Assembly (NCBI GenBank): GCA_038502055.1
Contig: JAXRKN010000033.1
Location: 992,001 to 1,056,000, forward strand
Length of the DNA: 64,000 nt
Direction: 5' to 3'
DNA from: Tanytarsus gracilentus
Lineage: Eukaryota; Arthropoda; Insecta; Diptera; Chironomidae
The translations under genes and the position numbers were made by a program. Below the pieces are notes generated by a model. The model did no database searches. It was not told the origin of the DNA and saw only the letters and a list, made by a program, of their open reading frames with translations. Shown piece by piece: positions 28,001 through 39,254 of this stretch (position 1 is the first letter of the stretch; each line of letters begins with the position of its first letter).

Positions 28001-31000
28001 GAAGAAGTAGTTGACGTACCATACGAGTCTATGTGTGTAGGCATGCGAATGTATTTGTGAGAGATCGAGAAAAAAAGAGAAAAAGGGAAAAGTAAATAAG
28101 AAGGCAGTAAATATATAAATGTGAATCAGAGGAGCAAAGAGGAGATGACGAGTACATAAGAATTCTTTTTATTTTATACATTATCTATCACTGATCATCA
28201 ATACACTCAAAAATGGCTGATGTATTCTTTTCTGTCTTTACGAAAACAAAAATTATATAAAAATCGCTCCACCCCGGAGATGAGTAAAATTATAAAGTAT
28301 AAAACATTTAAAAATTATTTTTTTAAATCAGATTAAAATAATTTTTTTTTGGTATATTTACTCTAAGTCACGCCTCTTTGGCTGTTATTTTTCATTCATC
28401 AATCATTCTGTGACAATTTTAAGGGTCATTGGTGTTAACTTTTTAAAATGAATAAATTATAATAAAATTATTATGTGCGTTTATTTTATTTTAGGTTTGT
28501 AATAAATTTGAAAATTTAAAAATATTTCTTTAAACCTTTTTTTATTTAAAATTCAAAGAAATTTTATTTAATAATATTCTAAGAAAAAAAATAATTAATG
28601 GGAATTAAAAAATTTTGAATAATTTTTTATAAACTTTGATATTTTAAATTTAATTCGGTGAATTTTGAATATTTTTACGCCACTAATTGTGTACAGTAAA
28701 ATTAACTCTAAAAATGTTTTATAAATTTTTAATTTTCCTGTAAATTTTACTTTATTAAACAAAGTTTATCTTTAGCGTCTAAGCGAATTTAAATCCCTAA
28801 ACAGAAACTGAATTAATGAATTTAAAAATTCTCGAACATTCTCTCTCAAAATCTAATTTTTATCTTTCACGTGCTATTGTCGCTCGACTGTTGATTGAAA
28901 GCAAAAGTAAGCACGCGATAATAAATAATCATTTTAGTATTAATCGTACTACACATTGAATGAAAATTTTAGCGCCACAAACAACAAGGTTGTTTAACGA
29001 AAATATATGATAAGGTGCCCATAGTCGTATTTTTATCAACTCTTACAACTAAAATAATATTTTTAAAACGATTTTGATAACGGGCGAGAGGGAATTCCCT
29101 TCTTATGATAAGCGAAAAAAAAATACTATGAACTAATAGCAAACGTGAGAGCGCCTCGAAAAACTATTCATTGACATTTTTCTGCTGAGCGTTGTTCTCA
29201 CATCATAAAATTTGATCTTGAAAATTGAGTGAAAACCTTTTTTTTAAGGAGAGAGATCACGGTCCAAATGGGTCATAAAAATATTTTATTGCACACATTA
29301 AATCTGTCATTTCCCGTTGTTTGTTGCTTCATGCCTATATTTGCCAGGGAAAAACAGACCCTTCCACTCATCGATACTCTCACTCAAGTGAGATGTGCAA
29401 ACATTTATAATTTAGGATCGACGAAAAACATTTACCGTCGCTTAAAGATCCCTTTTTTTAGCATCTCAAATTACCATGTTTTGGCACTTGTGAAATTTTT
29501 CTTTCTCCAATTTTTTTTTGCTGGTGCTGAAATTTCTCACCACATCAGTTGCACAAAATCTGGGGTAGGCGTAAAATCTTTAAATGACCATATTAAGGCT
29601 AAAATTAATTTTTCATCATTAGTCAACGTCTAGTTACATCATTGGTGTAGATTTTGGTGGTGTACAAATTTCTTCTAGATTTTTAAAACATTTTTGGGAT
29701 TTACACTCATAGAAAAAATATTTTTACAAATTTTTAATTTAAAATTTTTGTTAATCCAAAAAATTAAAAAATTAAATTAAAAAATATTTTTGAATTTTTC
29801 TGCGTGTAATTTTGGAATTTATTTTACATGATCACATTCGTCCCACAAAAATACTTTCGAAAAATAAACAACATGCGTTGTGAAATTTATTGGCTTGACC
29901 TTTTCACATTTTCCATAAAGAACGTTCATAACACTTCAAGTCGAGTGGTCACGCATATCATGGGAGAAATTTTACAAACTCTTCCCTTTTTCTCACAAAA
30001 ATCTTTAAAGAGTAAAAAATTTTAATCTTTGATTTTTATTTCGTGGAGGAACAAGAAAAAATTGTTTCGTTATAATGAAAATTATTTCTGCTTGCGTCGC
30101 CTTTTTTTACAAATATCATGTCAAGTATCAAAACAATGTTTGTAAATTAATTTTATTTTCATTTCAGCGAATTTAATTTTTTATAAAGCGAAGAAGGTCA
30201 AATTTTAATATTAGCTTTTTATTTATTGACGTAAAAAATAATTTCAAGGAAATTTAAAAATAGCTAAATTTCAAGGATTTAAATAATTTTTGCTGCAATT
30301 AAAAATCATTTGTGAAGTAACAAAAATTCCCTTTGAATAATTTTAGCACCCTCATGAAATTATCTTTCAGAAAACTTCTTCACAATCATCTCTCAATAAA
30401 ATTATCTTATTTACTTTTCAACTTAAAATGTAGATAATTTTTGAGGATTTCTCTTGTGAGTCATGAGACAAGGAATTACTTGTTTTTTCACTTCTTTTAT
30501 GAACATAAAATGCAACAAAAGAAAATTGCAAATATTCCAAAGTGCAGAGTGAGTCACAGTTGAGTTCAAAGTGCATCGTCACAGGGCAATAAAAATAAGG
30601 TGAATGTGAAATGTCATTCAGGAGAAAAAAAATTGTTTATGCTCTCATAAAAGTGAGTGTTTGCTTATAAGGAGATGCTTAGTCACAATTTGTTCGGGTA
30701 CAAAGTGAAACACGCAAGAACACTCAGCATGCACGCACAAGGAGAAAGGAACATAAAAAAATGCTAATTTTTACTTCTTTTCAATCCGGTCATAAAAATG
30801 GGATTCTTTCGTCATGGTAAAGGACTCCCGAAGATGTTTAAAAACATTTCTCCTTTTTTTATGGGCGTATCAATCATTTAAAATTCATAAAAACATCAAG
30901 ATTAAAAGTGACTGTTGTATGTCTGGCTATTTCCGATATTTCTGCTTAATATCGCCTACATCTGCAAGTATGTTTGATGTTTGACGTTTATATGCAGGCA

Positions 31001-33593
31001 ATTCCGCCCACAGAAATAAGTGAAAAAATTCCATCTTATCCACAGAAAATAACAATTGAATAGTCACAACGTGAACCCCACAAGTCAACGCAAAGCGCCG
31101 GCTCAAAAAACATTTGTTTAGACTTAAAATCATATTTCTCTCTCTCTAACAGTCAGTGAGTGAGATTTGCTTTAAGTAATATTTTGACTTTTCTTGATAA
31201 ACGAACGAAAAAAAAAATAATAAATATTTAAAAAGTGACTTTTGTGGTCATTGCATGGGATTTGATGTCGGTTTAATGTTTCACTTTGAGATTCACATTC
31301 GGAACCCCTGAAAAAATTGCTCTTATCAGCAGCTCTCGTTCGAGTCACATTATTTTTATTGTTATTTTGTAGGCAAGCAGAATTCCGTCATTCTGATGGA
31401 CTCATAATACTGAATTATATTTATATATTTTATTTTAAAGAGGGCGAGTTCAGAGTTTTATGAAGGATCAGGTAGGAAATTTTAACGGTCGTGAGCGAAT
31501 TAAAATGTTAAATAATTTTTTTATTCAAACATTTTTTATAAAAAAAATTAATGTAAAATTCTAAATATCCTGGAAAATCTACAAAACTTACAAGTTAATT
31601 CAAACGGATAAAAATTATTTTTTCTCGGAGATTTTTTCATTCTATTTTTAGCAGAATAAAAAAAACAGTGACAGGATATGAACAATAGTGGTTGAGTCTC
31701 AAATATGATGACGACGACATTAATGCTCGAATGGATTCAACCGGAAATTTCTAAAGGAATTTGCTTTCGATAAGAGAAAAATAAATGAAACACAACAATG
31801 GACATAAGTCACAGAAAAAATTTATGCTTGACGCTTTCAAACTTTCACAGACAATTAAACTTATGGAAATTATAATTTTTTTCTCCATGGACAAACATTG
31901 AGTTCAAGGAACGCGAGCGACATTTTTAATTATTGCGTAAAAATGTTTTAAAAAAAGTTTAATTGCAGTCGTGTGGCGAATCGAAAGACTTCAATGCAGG
32001 TAACAAAAAATGCTAATTTGCAGGTAAATGGAAAATAGGACATGACACACGTGTTGATGTTGACTTAGAAATTCATTCAAGATGTTGATGATGTCAAACA
32101 ATATGGCATTCGATCTTTTCTCGAGGCAATAAGACAATAAACATCATCTTATTGATGACATGAGTAAACACGTGGCTTAAAAATTGAGATTTTTTATTCT
32201 TTAGCCGAAATTTTTTTATTCAAAGTTTAAACTAAATTTTGACATTTTTTGTTTAAAAAAAGAAAAACATTTTTTTACAGTTTGAAAAACTTTTACAATT
32301 GTTCACTCAACCCGTAGCTTATTATAGCATTTGAATTAGATTTGCAACACACATAAAATTAAGCATTCTCAAGCAAATTTCCTTCTCAATTTATTTCAAT
32401 GTCCAAGCAAACGAAAACGGAGGAAAAATAATTTTTTTAATGCCATGAAAAATTCGAAAACCTGAATTTGTTGCAACATTTTTTCGCTCTCTCTCGCACT
32501 CTGCCGTTTAACCGCACTAATTTCTCGACAAATGTAAAACTCAATAATTATTATTTTTTAGTGGCATACATTTACGGGAAAAAAAATTGCAAAATGATGT
32601 TTTTCAGGTGATTTTGCTTTCAATTCCTTGCCCGTCGAGTCGTAAAAAATTATTTTATTTTTGCTGCATATTTTTCTTATTCTTTGCGTTACACTTATTG
32701 ACATATTTCTCTCTTTGGCTGCATAGTAATGAAATATTTTTATGAACTTGGACGAATATTTGCATGCGATTTATTGCAATTCGTGATGGTGCAATATTAG
32801 GTCACATTTTAAGTTGACATAATTTTCACTTTTTTTTTCAAAGTGTTGCATTCATTTAATAAATTCCACAGAAACATTTTTTTCACTTGAACATCTCAGC
32901 TCAGCTCGCCCGTCGCTCACTTTCAAAACTTTGAAAATACTTTTCGATTTTCATTGTTATCCGATCGCCTCGATTCACAAACTTACACTAAGTCTTGAAA
33001 ATATGAAAATTTTTCACTAACTTCGAGCTTCCTTATCAAAAATAATTTTTTTAAACTTTATCAATGTGGAAAAATGCATGAAAGGAATTCCCGCGGTTTA
33101 TCGCTGTCTGCTGTGACTTATCTTATCATTCCCTAGTCACACTTTTTAACCGAAAATTAAAACAAATAAAACTAATTGAATTAATTTATATTTTTTTTGC
33201 GATAAGTCAATTAGTGATAATTATTGGTGGTGTCGTCACGAAAGTTGTGATAAGAAGGGGCATTTTCCATAATTTACATGACACATACACACTTCTAATC
33301 ACCAATTTTTAATGACGTCTTTATCGTTATCAATGCCTGTTCACATGCTTTTATAGGTTTTTTTTATCAATGAAATTTTTATCACTTTTTCACAACCACC
33401 GTCGTTCGAGTTTGTGTTATTTTATTTTATTTTTCGAGAGAGAGTGCTCGAGAGTGTATTTGAAGGAATATTTAATATATTTTTTTTCAGCGATAAAACC
33501 ATCAGACGAGAATTTATATTTCAGTATTTAATACCTAACAGTCGCATTAACAACTAACTCACCGTCATTGTTATTGCTCATCATTGAAGACAT
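22063..33593 (-). CDS. srp: Serpent-type GATA transcription factor, alternatively spliced
   Basis: Coding exons: 33593-33563, 28028-27041, 25215-24960, 24905-24740, then either 23680-23499 or 23301-23207, then 23031-22867, 22804-22717, 22660-22478 and 22412-22063. All joins keep phase. The long form has 802 residues and the short 773. In the long form the N-finger is at 497-521 (CVNC...CNAC, with STPLWRRD) and the C-finger at 551-575 (CSNC...CNAC, with TSLWRRN), followed by RKRKPKG. The rest is low-complexity Ser/Asn/Gln sequence. Drosophila serpent also makes forms with and without the N-finger (SrpNC and SrpC), which together with the neighbouring GATAe supports the name. In flies Serpent specifies blood cells, fat body and endoderm, and its N-finger contacts the cofactor U-shaped. 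The ATG at 33593 is chosen because that 31-nt exon joins exon 2 in phase; an ATG at 28044 would need read-through of the acceptor. Confidence 0.88.
23207..23301 (-). other. serpent alternative exon B (no finger)
   Basis: This 95-nt exon also takes phase 1 and leaves phase 0. It encodes 32 residues rich in Pro, Thr and Arg, without a finger. It has an acceptor at 23303-23302 and a GTAGGT donor at 23206. It fits in place of exon A but not together with it, and yields the C-finger-only protein. Confidence 0.75.
23499..23680 (-). other. serpent alternative exon A (N-finger)
   Basis: This 182-nt exon takes phase 1 and leaves phase 0. It encodes the complete N-terminal GATA finger and the linker ending QPRRL. 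It joins directly in phase to the C-finger exon at 23031. Joined to the next exon downstream (23301-23207) it would shift the frame and reach a stop early in the C-finger exon. Confidence 0.8.
28029..33562 (-). other. serpent intron 1
   Basis: This 5.5 kb intron runs from a GTGAGT donor at 33562-33557 to an ACACATAG acceptor at 28030-28029. No coding exon was supported in it; the 134-codon open frame at 29229-29633 (+) has no domain or conserved pattern. The promoter-proximal part (33100-33400) is rich in TTATC/GATAA motifs and includes the third copy of the tandem GATA 12-mer. First-intron enhancers are plausible but not shown. Confidence 0.6.
33117..33128. promoter_or_regulatory. Tandem GATA site, copy 3, in serpent intron 1
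   Basis: Exact copy of CTTATCTTATCA, about 450 bp inside intron 1 from the first coding exon, with further GATA motifs close by (near 33205, 33250 and 33325). A candidate autoregulatory or cross-regulatory element. Confidence 0.4.
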
Positions 33594-34866
33594 CCCTCTG
33601 ATTTTTTTGTTTTAATTTTATTGCAAAATAATTTTTTAAAGCACTTTAATCGCGAAAAGTCCCGCGGCTAAAAGGAAATTTTTCAGTGACACTTCAAGAA
33701 TAAAATTCAGAATAAACTAAAAAAAATATTAAGAATAATTCGGAGTGAGAATATTTTCTTGTTGCAAACAGCAAACACTGCCAGAAAGCTTTTAAGTGGA
33801 ATATTAATATAAAAAATCCCCACAGTGCTCAACAGAGGCCTCGTACGTATGTACACAAAATGGCTGACGTAAAAAAATTATATATATTTAAATAAATGCT
33901 CGACTTTTTTTTATTATTGTGTGCTTGTATGTTGTTGAGTGTACACTCAGAGCAGCTCTAGCTTCTATATAGAGCAACAAGTATGAGAGAAATTTCCTTT
34001 TCTACTTGCACAATACTCAGAATGCTCTCTACAACAAGAAACTGCTCTCTCTTGCATATGCGTTATAATGATCAAAAAATTCATAATTCATTTTGAAAAA
34101 CATCGCGCCACTCTTAATGATTCTCAATTAAATTTTATTAACATCGCCATAACATAAAACACATGCATACAAATGACGACGGTTATGTACAGAAAGTTTT
34201 CGTATTTTTTTTTCTAAAGGGAAAACGTGAGCTATTTTTTTGTACGAGACCGGCTAAATGTATGTCGAAGGGAAATGTTTTGATTTGTTCTACAAAATGC
34301 TGATGTGAAAATATTTTTTATTTATTATGCAAGTTTATTTTTCAATAAAATATAACGATCTGAAATGCAACAAGCGTTTTATATTGAGGTGCAATACAAT
34401 TTTCTATAAAAAATTATTTCACAGATTTGGAAAACTGACATGCGTTTAAAAAATGAGGCAAAACTTAAATGGATTTAATTCGTTTGAAAGTTTTCAATAA
34501 TCATAATTTTTGAATCCTAAAAACTTGAGTCAAGCAGCTCAGTTGAACCGTGAAAAATTTAATAACCCAAGAATCCAGTGACCTTTAAAATATAAAGAAC
34601 CTTTTTTTGGTATTTACACTTCATTTTACAGTATTTGTGTTCCTCTTTATTATATTTCATTGCCAGACATTGAAGAAGAAACTGATAAGAGATTTTTTGA
34701 AAATAAAAAAGAATAAATTTGCCTTTTCAGTAAAATTCTTTCTGCGTCAATGTTTGAGGAATAAACAGCTATAAAAAAATTAAATCGACTTTTAAATTTT
34801 AGTTGACCTTTTTATTGAATATTCAAACAAGATTTTAACTTTTTTAAAAAGCTACAAACATTTAGT
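33594..34866. other. serpent 5' region and intergenic DNA
   Basis: This stretch should hold the serpent 5' UTR and promoter. On the minus strand a TA-rich TATA-like run near 33890-33878 precedes an initiator-like TCAGCC near 33865, a possible but weak core promoter. The rest, up to the end of the first ZAD gene, shows nothing else. Confidence 0.35.
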
Positions 34867-36487
34867 TTAAGTTTCAACTAGCGCAAAAACTTCTTCCTCT
34901 TCATATTCGACAAAATTTGGATCCTCTTCTATGATAACCGATCCATCAACCTCCTGGTACTGATGGACATTTTCGAGATGCTCACGTAATTTAAAGTTGC
35001 TACTGAACTTTTGTTCGCAGATTGTGCAGGTCTTAATTCGCTCTTCAGGCTTTCTCTTTTCCTTCCAATGAACATGACGAATGTGAGCACTGACGTTGTA
35101 TGAGTAGAGAAAACGCTTGCCGCAAAGTCCACACTGAAAATTTTTTAATTGAGAATCTATAGAGAGTTTCAGACAAAACTATTTACCTCATAATCTCGTT
35201 CACCGGTGTGGCTCTTCATGTGACGATCTAATTTGGCTTTGGTATGGAATGAAAAGCTGCAAACCTAAGACAAATTTATTTAGCATGACAAAATTGTGTC
35301 TAAAATTAAATTTACCTCGCAACGCATCCCTTTAAGCGGTCTGTTAATTAAAATAATAATAATTATTTAGATCACAACATTATTCAAACGTTCAACTTAC
35401 TGGTGTGTAACGCAATGTGCTTTCAAATGTCCTCGACAGCCGAATGACGCTCCGCATATTTGACAAACGAAATCACGTCTATAATTAAATTAAATTAAAC
35501 AATTTGAACTTAATTTTTTTTAGAAATCTCACCGATTAAAATGAACAAATTGGATGTGCTTGATGAGCTCGGGCTTTTGAGTGTAACTTTTTCCACAAAA
35601 GTCGCATTCGATGATGGTTGGATTGTGAACTCTTTTGTGGGATCTTAAGCAAGCAGCTGTCTTAAAAGCTTTGCCGCATGTCTGCATTGAAAATATGAGA
35701 TTAAATTTTAAAATGTCGTGTTAAAATTTCAACTCACTGGGCAAAAGATCTTTCTCTCTGTTGTATGAATTTCCTTGTGTGATTTTAGTTTTGATTTTTC
35801 CTTGAATGTTCTACTACATATATCGCACTGGTACAGTCTTATGTTATCATCCAGTTGAACGATTGTGAAGGAGTCCTTTTCAGAAACATTCGATCGCGTT
35901 TTTACAACTTTTTGCTTTTCACCTCTTTGGATTGTCTGAAACTTTCTTGGGAGATTTTTCTTATCTATTTCCGCCACTTCAACTAAATCCATAACGTCCT
36001 CTGGAAGATCAGACACTTCCTGGGCCAAAATCATTTCCTCATCATCATCACCCATTTCACTATGCAAGCCATCGACAGTTTCATAAACGAGAACATCATC
36101 TTGATCTACAGTTTCAATTTTTAGCGGCATGTCCAATGGATCGTCTCCCTTAACTTGATTGAGTGTTGAGAAGAAAAGGCTCGAGATCTCTTCTTTGATT
36201 TGCATCGATATATGCGAATATTCATCATACTCGCCGAATTTTTGTAGGCAATTATCGCACACTGCAGCATCCTTTATTATGTCCTCCGAGAAACTTGTTT
36301 CGGTGAATTCCTCTGAAAGTTTTCAAGTAAATTAAGTAAATTTAAATTTTTAGTTTGAAGTAAATTTACCAATCATCGAATAAATTGCTTTCTGCGAGAA
36401 ATTCATCTTCACCGTCAACTTATTTCGCGTCTCCTCCAAAAGAATGCCACAAATCATGCAGTTTTCGGTGTTAACTTCCTTTTCCAT
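34867..36487 (-). CDS. ZAD-C2H2 zinc-finger protein (paralogue 1)
   Basis: Seven exons join in phase: 36487-36370, 36312-35738, 35681-35533, 35478-35401, 35340-35316 (only 25 nt), 35264-35187 and 35133-34867, giving 429 residues. The N-terminal ZAD dimerisation domain uses C10, C13, C58 and C61. An acidic linker follows, then seven C2H2 fingers, the first being YQCDICSRTF. The family is typical of insects: nuclear DNA-binding proteins that dimerise through ZAD and in many cases act in heterochromatin or germline. The sixth finger has the motif KRFLYSYNVSAHI, shared with the two neighbours. The start codon is 186 bp from the stop of the next gene on the same strand. No orthologue can be named. 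Confidence 0.85.
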
Positions 36488-36673
36488 GACGAAATTTAAT
36501 AAATTTATTGAAATATTCTTTCGTTTGTTTTGATTTTATAAATTCGTATAAAAAAAATATTTTTAAATTCAAAAATGTCAGTTACAAATTTTTTTTAACT
36601 TATTAAATTTTACTCTGAATAAAAATAAAAAAATTAAATATATTGTTGATAAAAAGTATAATTTTATTGACCA

Positions 36674-37998
36674 TTAAATTGCTTCTCCTTTCATCCATTT
36701 GTACTCCTCGATAATGTTATGCTCATCTCTCATGTGTGCAGTCACTTTCCAGATTTTTTGGAACTTTTTTCCGCAAACGTTGCATGTTAACTTGCTTTCA
36801 TTAGTTTGAGGTCTTTTCTCATGATAATGGACATGCTTGATGTGGGCGCTTACGTTGTAGGAGTAGAGGAATTTCTTTCCGCAAATATTACATGAGTAAT
36901 CACGAGATCCGCTATTAAAGAAATTTAATGATGTTAATTTTAGTACAAAATTAACGACAAAACACAAACCTATGACTTTTCAAGTGTCGATTCATTTTTG
37001 ACCGGTTAATTGTCTTGAAGCCACAAATTTCGCAGACAATATTTCGTTCGTTGAGATGATAAACCAGGTGCTGACGAAGCGTTTTATCCCTCGAAAAAGC
37101 TTTTCCGCAAATTGGACAGACATGATCTTTTCTTTTCAAATGTACAGCTTCAATGTGGCATCTTAGCTCATGTTTGCCCTTGAACTTATTTTCGCAAAGA
37201 TCACAGTAGAAGAAAATGTTCATATGAAGACGTGAATGATTTTTCAGGCAGTTCATTGTCTTGAAGTCTGCACCACATTCGATGCAGCGGAAATTTCTTG
37301 TGGTGGAATGAATCAAGTGGTGAGTTCTAAGCCGCGATCGACTGATGAAATTCTTTGAACAAGTTTCGCATGTATAATTCTTAACTCCATCGATTAGTGT
37401 GATTATGTAGCCTTCATCTTTATCGCTCTTAGAATTGTATGTTCTTTGTTTTTCAGCTGTTTTTGGTGTTGAGAGTCGCTTGACTTTAGCTGGACTCTTT
37501 TGTGAGATTGATGGTGGCGAACTTTTTACTGTATGTTCTTCGGTAATTGTATAAGAGTCTGCGAATTGTTCTGGCATCACTTCCACCATATTTTCGTCAT
37601 ATTCAGTGTAGATAATTTGATCGATTTTATCTTCAGGCTCATCTTTGAACTCAATGTATGTTAAATTTGAATGCATCATGTTTGAAATTTCTGATTGAAT
37701 TGCTTCAGCTTTCGACAGATACTCATCATACTCATTGAATTTAATGAAGCAGTTCTGACATATGCCACCGTTGTTCGCAACAACTTCCGTAACTCGTGAT
37801 TCGATGAACTTTTCTAAAATGCATCAAATTTTTAACTTTTTAATTTGTAAAATTGTTTTGAGTTGAAAACCTACCGATAATCTCCAGAACTGTCCTCTCC
37901 GAGTAAGCGGTGTTCACTTGTAGCTCATTTTTAAATGTGCCCATGTACTCTCCGCACACAAAACAATTATCCAATTCGTTCATTTCAAACTTTTCCAT
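36674..37998 (-). CDS. ZAD-C2H2 zinc-finger protein (paralogue 2)
   Basis: Three exons, 37998-37875, 37813-36970 and 36911-36674, encode 401 residues. The ZAD uses C12, C15, C60 and C63. A linker with acidic and Ser/Lys-rich parts leads to seven C2H2 fingers from YTCETCSKNF to LTCNVCGKKF. Finger order and the KKFLYSYNVSAHI finger match the neighbouring paralogues, but several introns present in paralogues 1 and 3 are missing here, so the copies differ by intron loss or gain. It is a predicted nuclear DNA-binding protein with unknown targets. The start faces the + strand paralogue across 284 bp. Confidence 0.85.
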
Positions 37999-38282
37999 TA
38001 TTTTTTTGGCGAATTAAAATTTAATTTGAAGTTGTTGTTGATTGAGAATTTTTTAGACGAATTCAACTTTTTTTCGTTATCCACCCTTCGAACAGATATT
38101 TAAAATTTAACGGTTTTTGATATTTTTTTAGAGTTTGTGTCCCCTCGGAAAGGAATAAATTTGTTTTTCAAAAACCAGCTAACTTTGTACTGGGTGAGAA
38201 GAAGTTTAGCCGATTTTTAGAAATCACAAAAAAATAAATTTCGGAGGATAGTCAAACAACAAAAAAACATAAATTTAAAAAT
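37999..38282. promoter_or_regulatory. Divergent promoter between two ZAD-C2H2 genes
   Basis: The start codons of paralogue 2 (-) and paralogue 3 (+) are only 284 bp apart, so both 5' UTRs and core promoters must lie here or overlap the coding ends. No clear TATA/initiator pair was seen on either strand. Confidence 0.5.
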
Positions 38283-38733
38283 ATGGAAGAATATTGCTTC
38301 GTTTGCAATGAAATAATGGATGGGTCATTCAAGGTAGATCTAACAATCATGACCAGCTATTCGGAGAAACCAATTTATCAGATTATAGGTAGAATTTTTA
38401 AAAATTTAAATTCGTTGTTTATTTTTCAATTTAAAATTAAATTTTTTAGAGGCATTTACGGACACTTCTATTGATCTTGAACAGACAGCCGATGCAGTAG
38501 TCTGTCAGAGCTGTGTCCTCAAATTCAATGAGTACGATGAGCTGGTGTGTAGAGCCGAAACAATACAGTTGGATTTAACGCAACTTCTTACCGAGCCTCG
38601 ACACTATGCTGTTGACGAAGAAGAAGGTCAAATTGAAGAGTTCAGAGAAGAAGTTCTAGTAAAAAATGAAGAAGCTGGCGATGACGATGATGGCATTGCA
38701 TTTGAACCAATATATTTTGAGGAAGGCACTGAT

Positions 38734-39254
38734 ATCTTTTTGCTTTGAACTGCAATTTTTTATTTTTTTCTAATTATTCTATTTTCTAATTTTTTTTTAT
38801 TTTCTTTTTTTACGCTGATGAATTGTTCGGTTAATAACCCCTTGAATTTTGAAGTTTTTTTTCCCTTTTTTTGTTATGTTTTTTGTGTTAAGCGAAAAGT
38901 GTCAATAGTAAACAAAAGTGAAAATTAAAAACTTTTTTGTGATATAGGGATGGACACTGTAAATATAACTCGAATAAATTCAATTTGTGCAACTCTTTCG
39001 AATTTTAGAGTAAAAATATTTTTTAAACTTGATTATTTTTGATGAAATAAATTTTCAAAATCTCACTTTTCGAGCGTATCCCAGCTTTAGTGCAGGAAAG
39101 TTAATTCAATAATTAAATAATTAGCATAATTAGGATAATTAGGATAATTAGGAAAAGGTGAAAAAAAAAAATATTTTATTTTAATTTTATTTTATTAAGA
39201 AAAAGGAATAGAAATAATTAGGAATAATTAGAATAATTAGAATAATTAGGAAAT
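38734..39254. mobile_element. 521-bp insertion with 9-bp target-site duplication
   Basis: GGCACTGAT occurs at 38725-38733 and again at 39255-39263, in the same codon frame on both sides. Removing one copy plus the insert restores an open acidic linker. The insert is AT-rich, has no coding potential or terminal inverted repeats, and its right end is an AATAATTAGR-type simple repeat (about 39118-39254). A truncated non-LTR retrotransposon or SINE with a simple-repeat tail is the likeliest kind; an element of a DNA superfamily with 8-9 bp duplications is the alternative. Confidence 0.6.
39118..39254 (+). repeat. AATAATTAGG-type simple repeat
   Basis: Imperfect tandem AATTAG(G/A)ATA units form the right-hand part of the insertion (for example 39118-39155 and 39213-39254), separated by an A/T-rich run. 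This could be the 3' tail of a retrotransposed sequence. Confidence 0.6.

Noticed and set aside
29229..29633. 134-codon open frame on + inside serpent intron 1
   Set aside because: No domain, Phe/Leu/Ile/Lys-rich composition expected of AT-rich DNA, and no promoter or splice partner.
38734..39254. The insert as an ordinary intron
   Set aside because: No GT donor lies at or near the left edge, and the flanking 9-bp repeat fits a target-site duplication better; a weak donor at 38627 would match phase but has a poor consensus.
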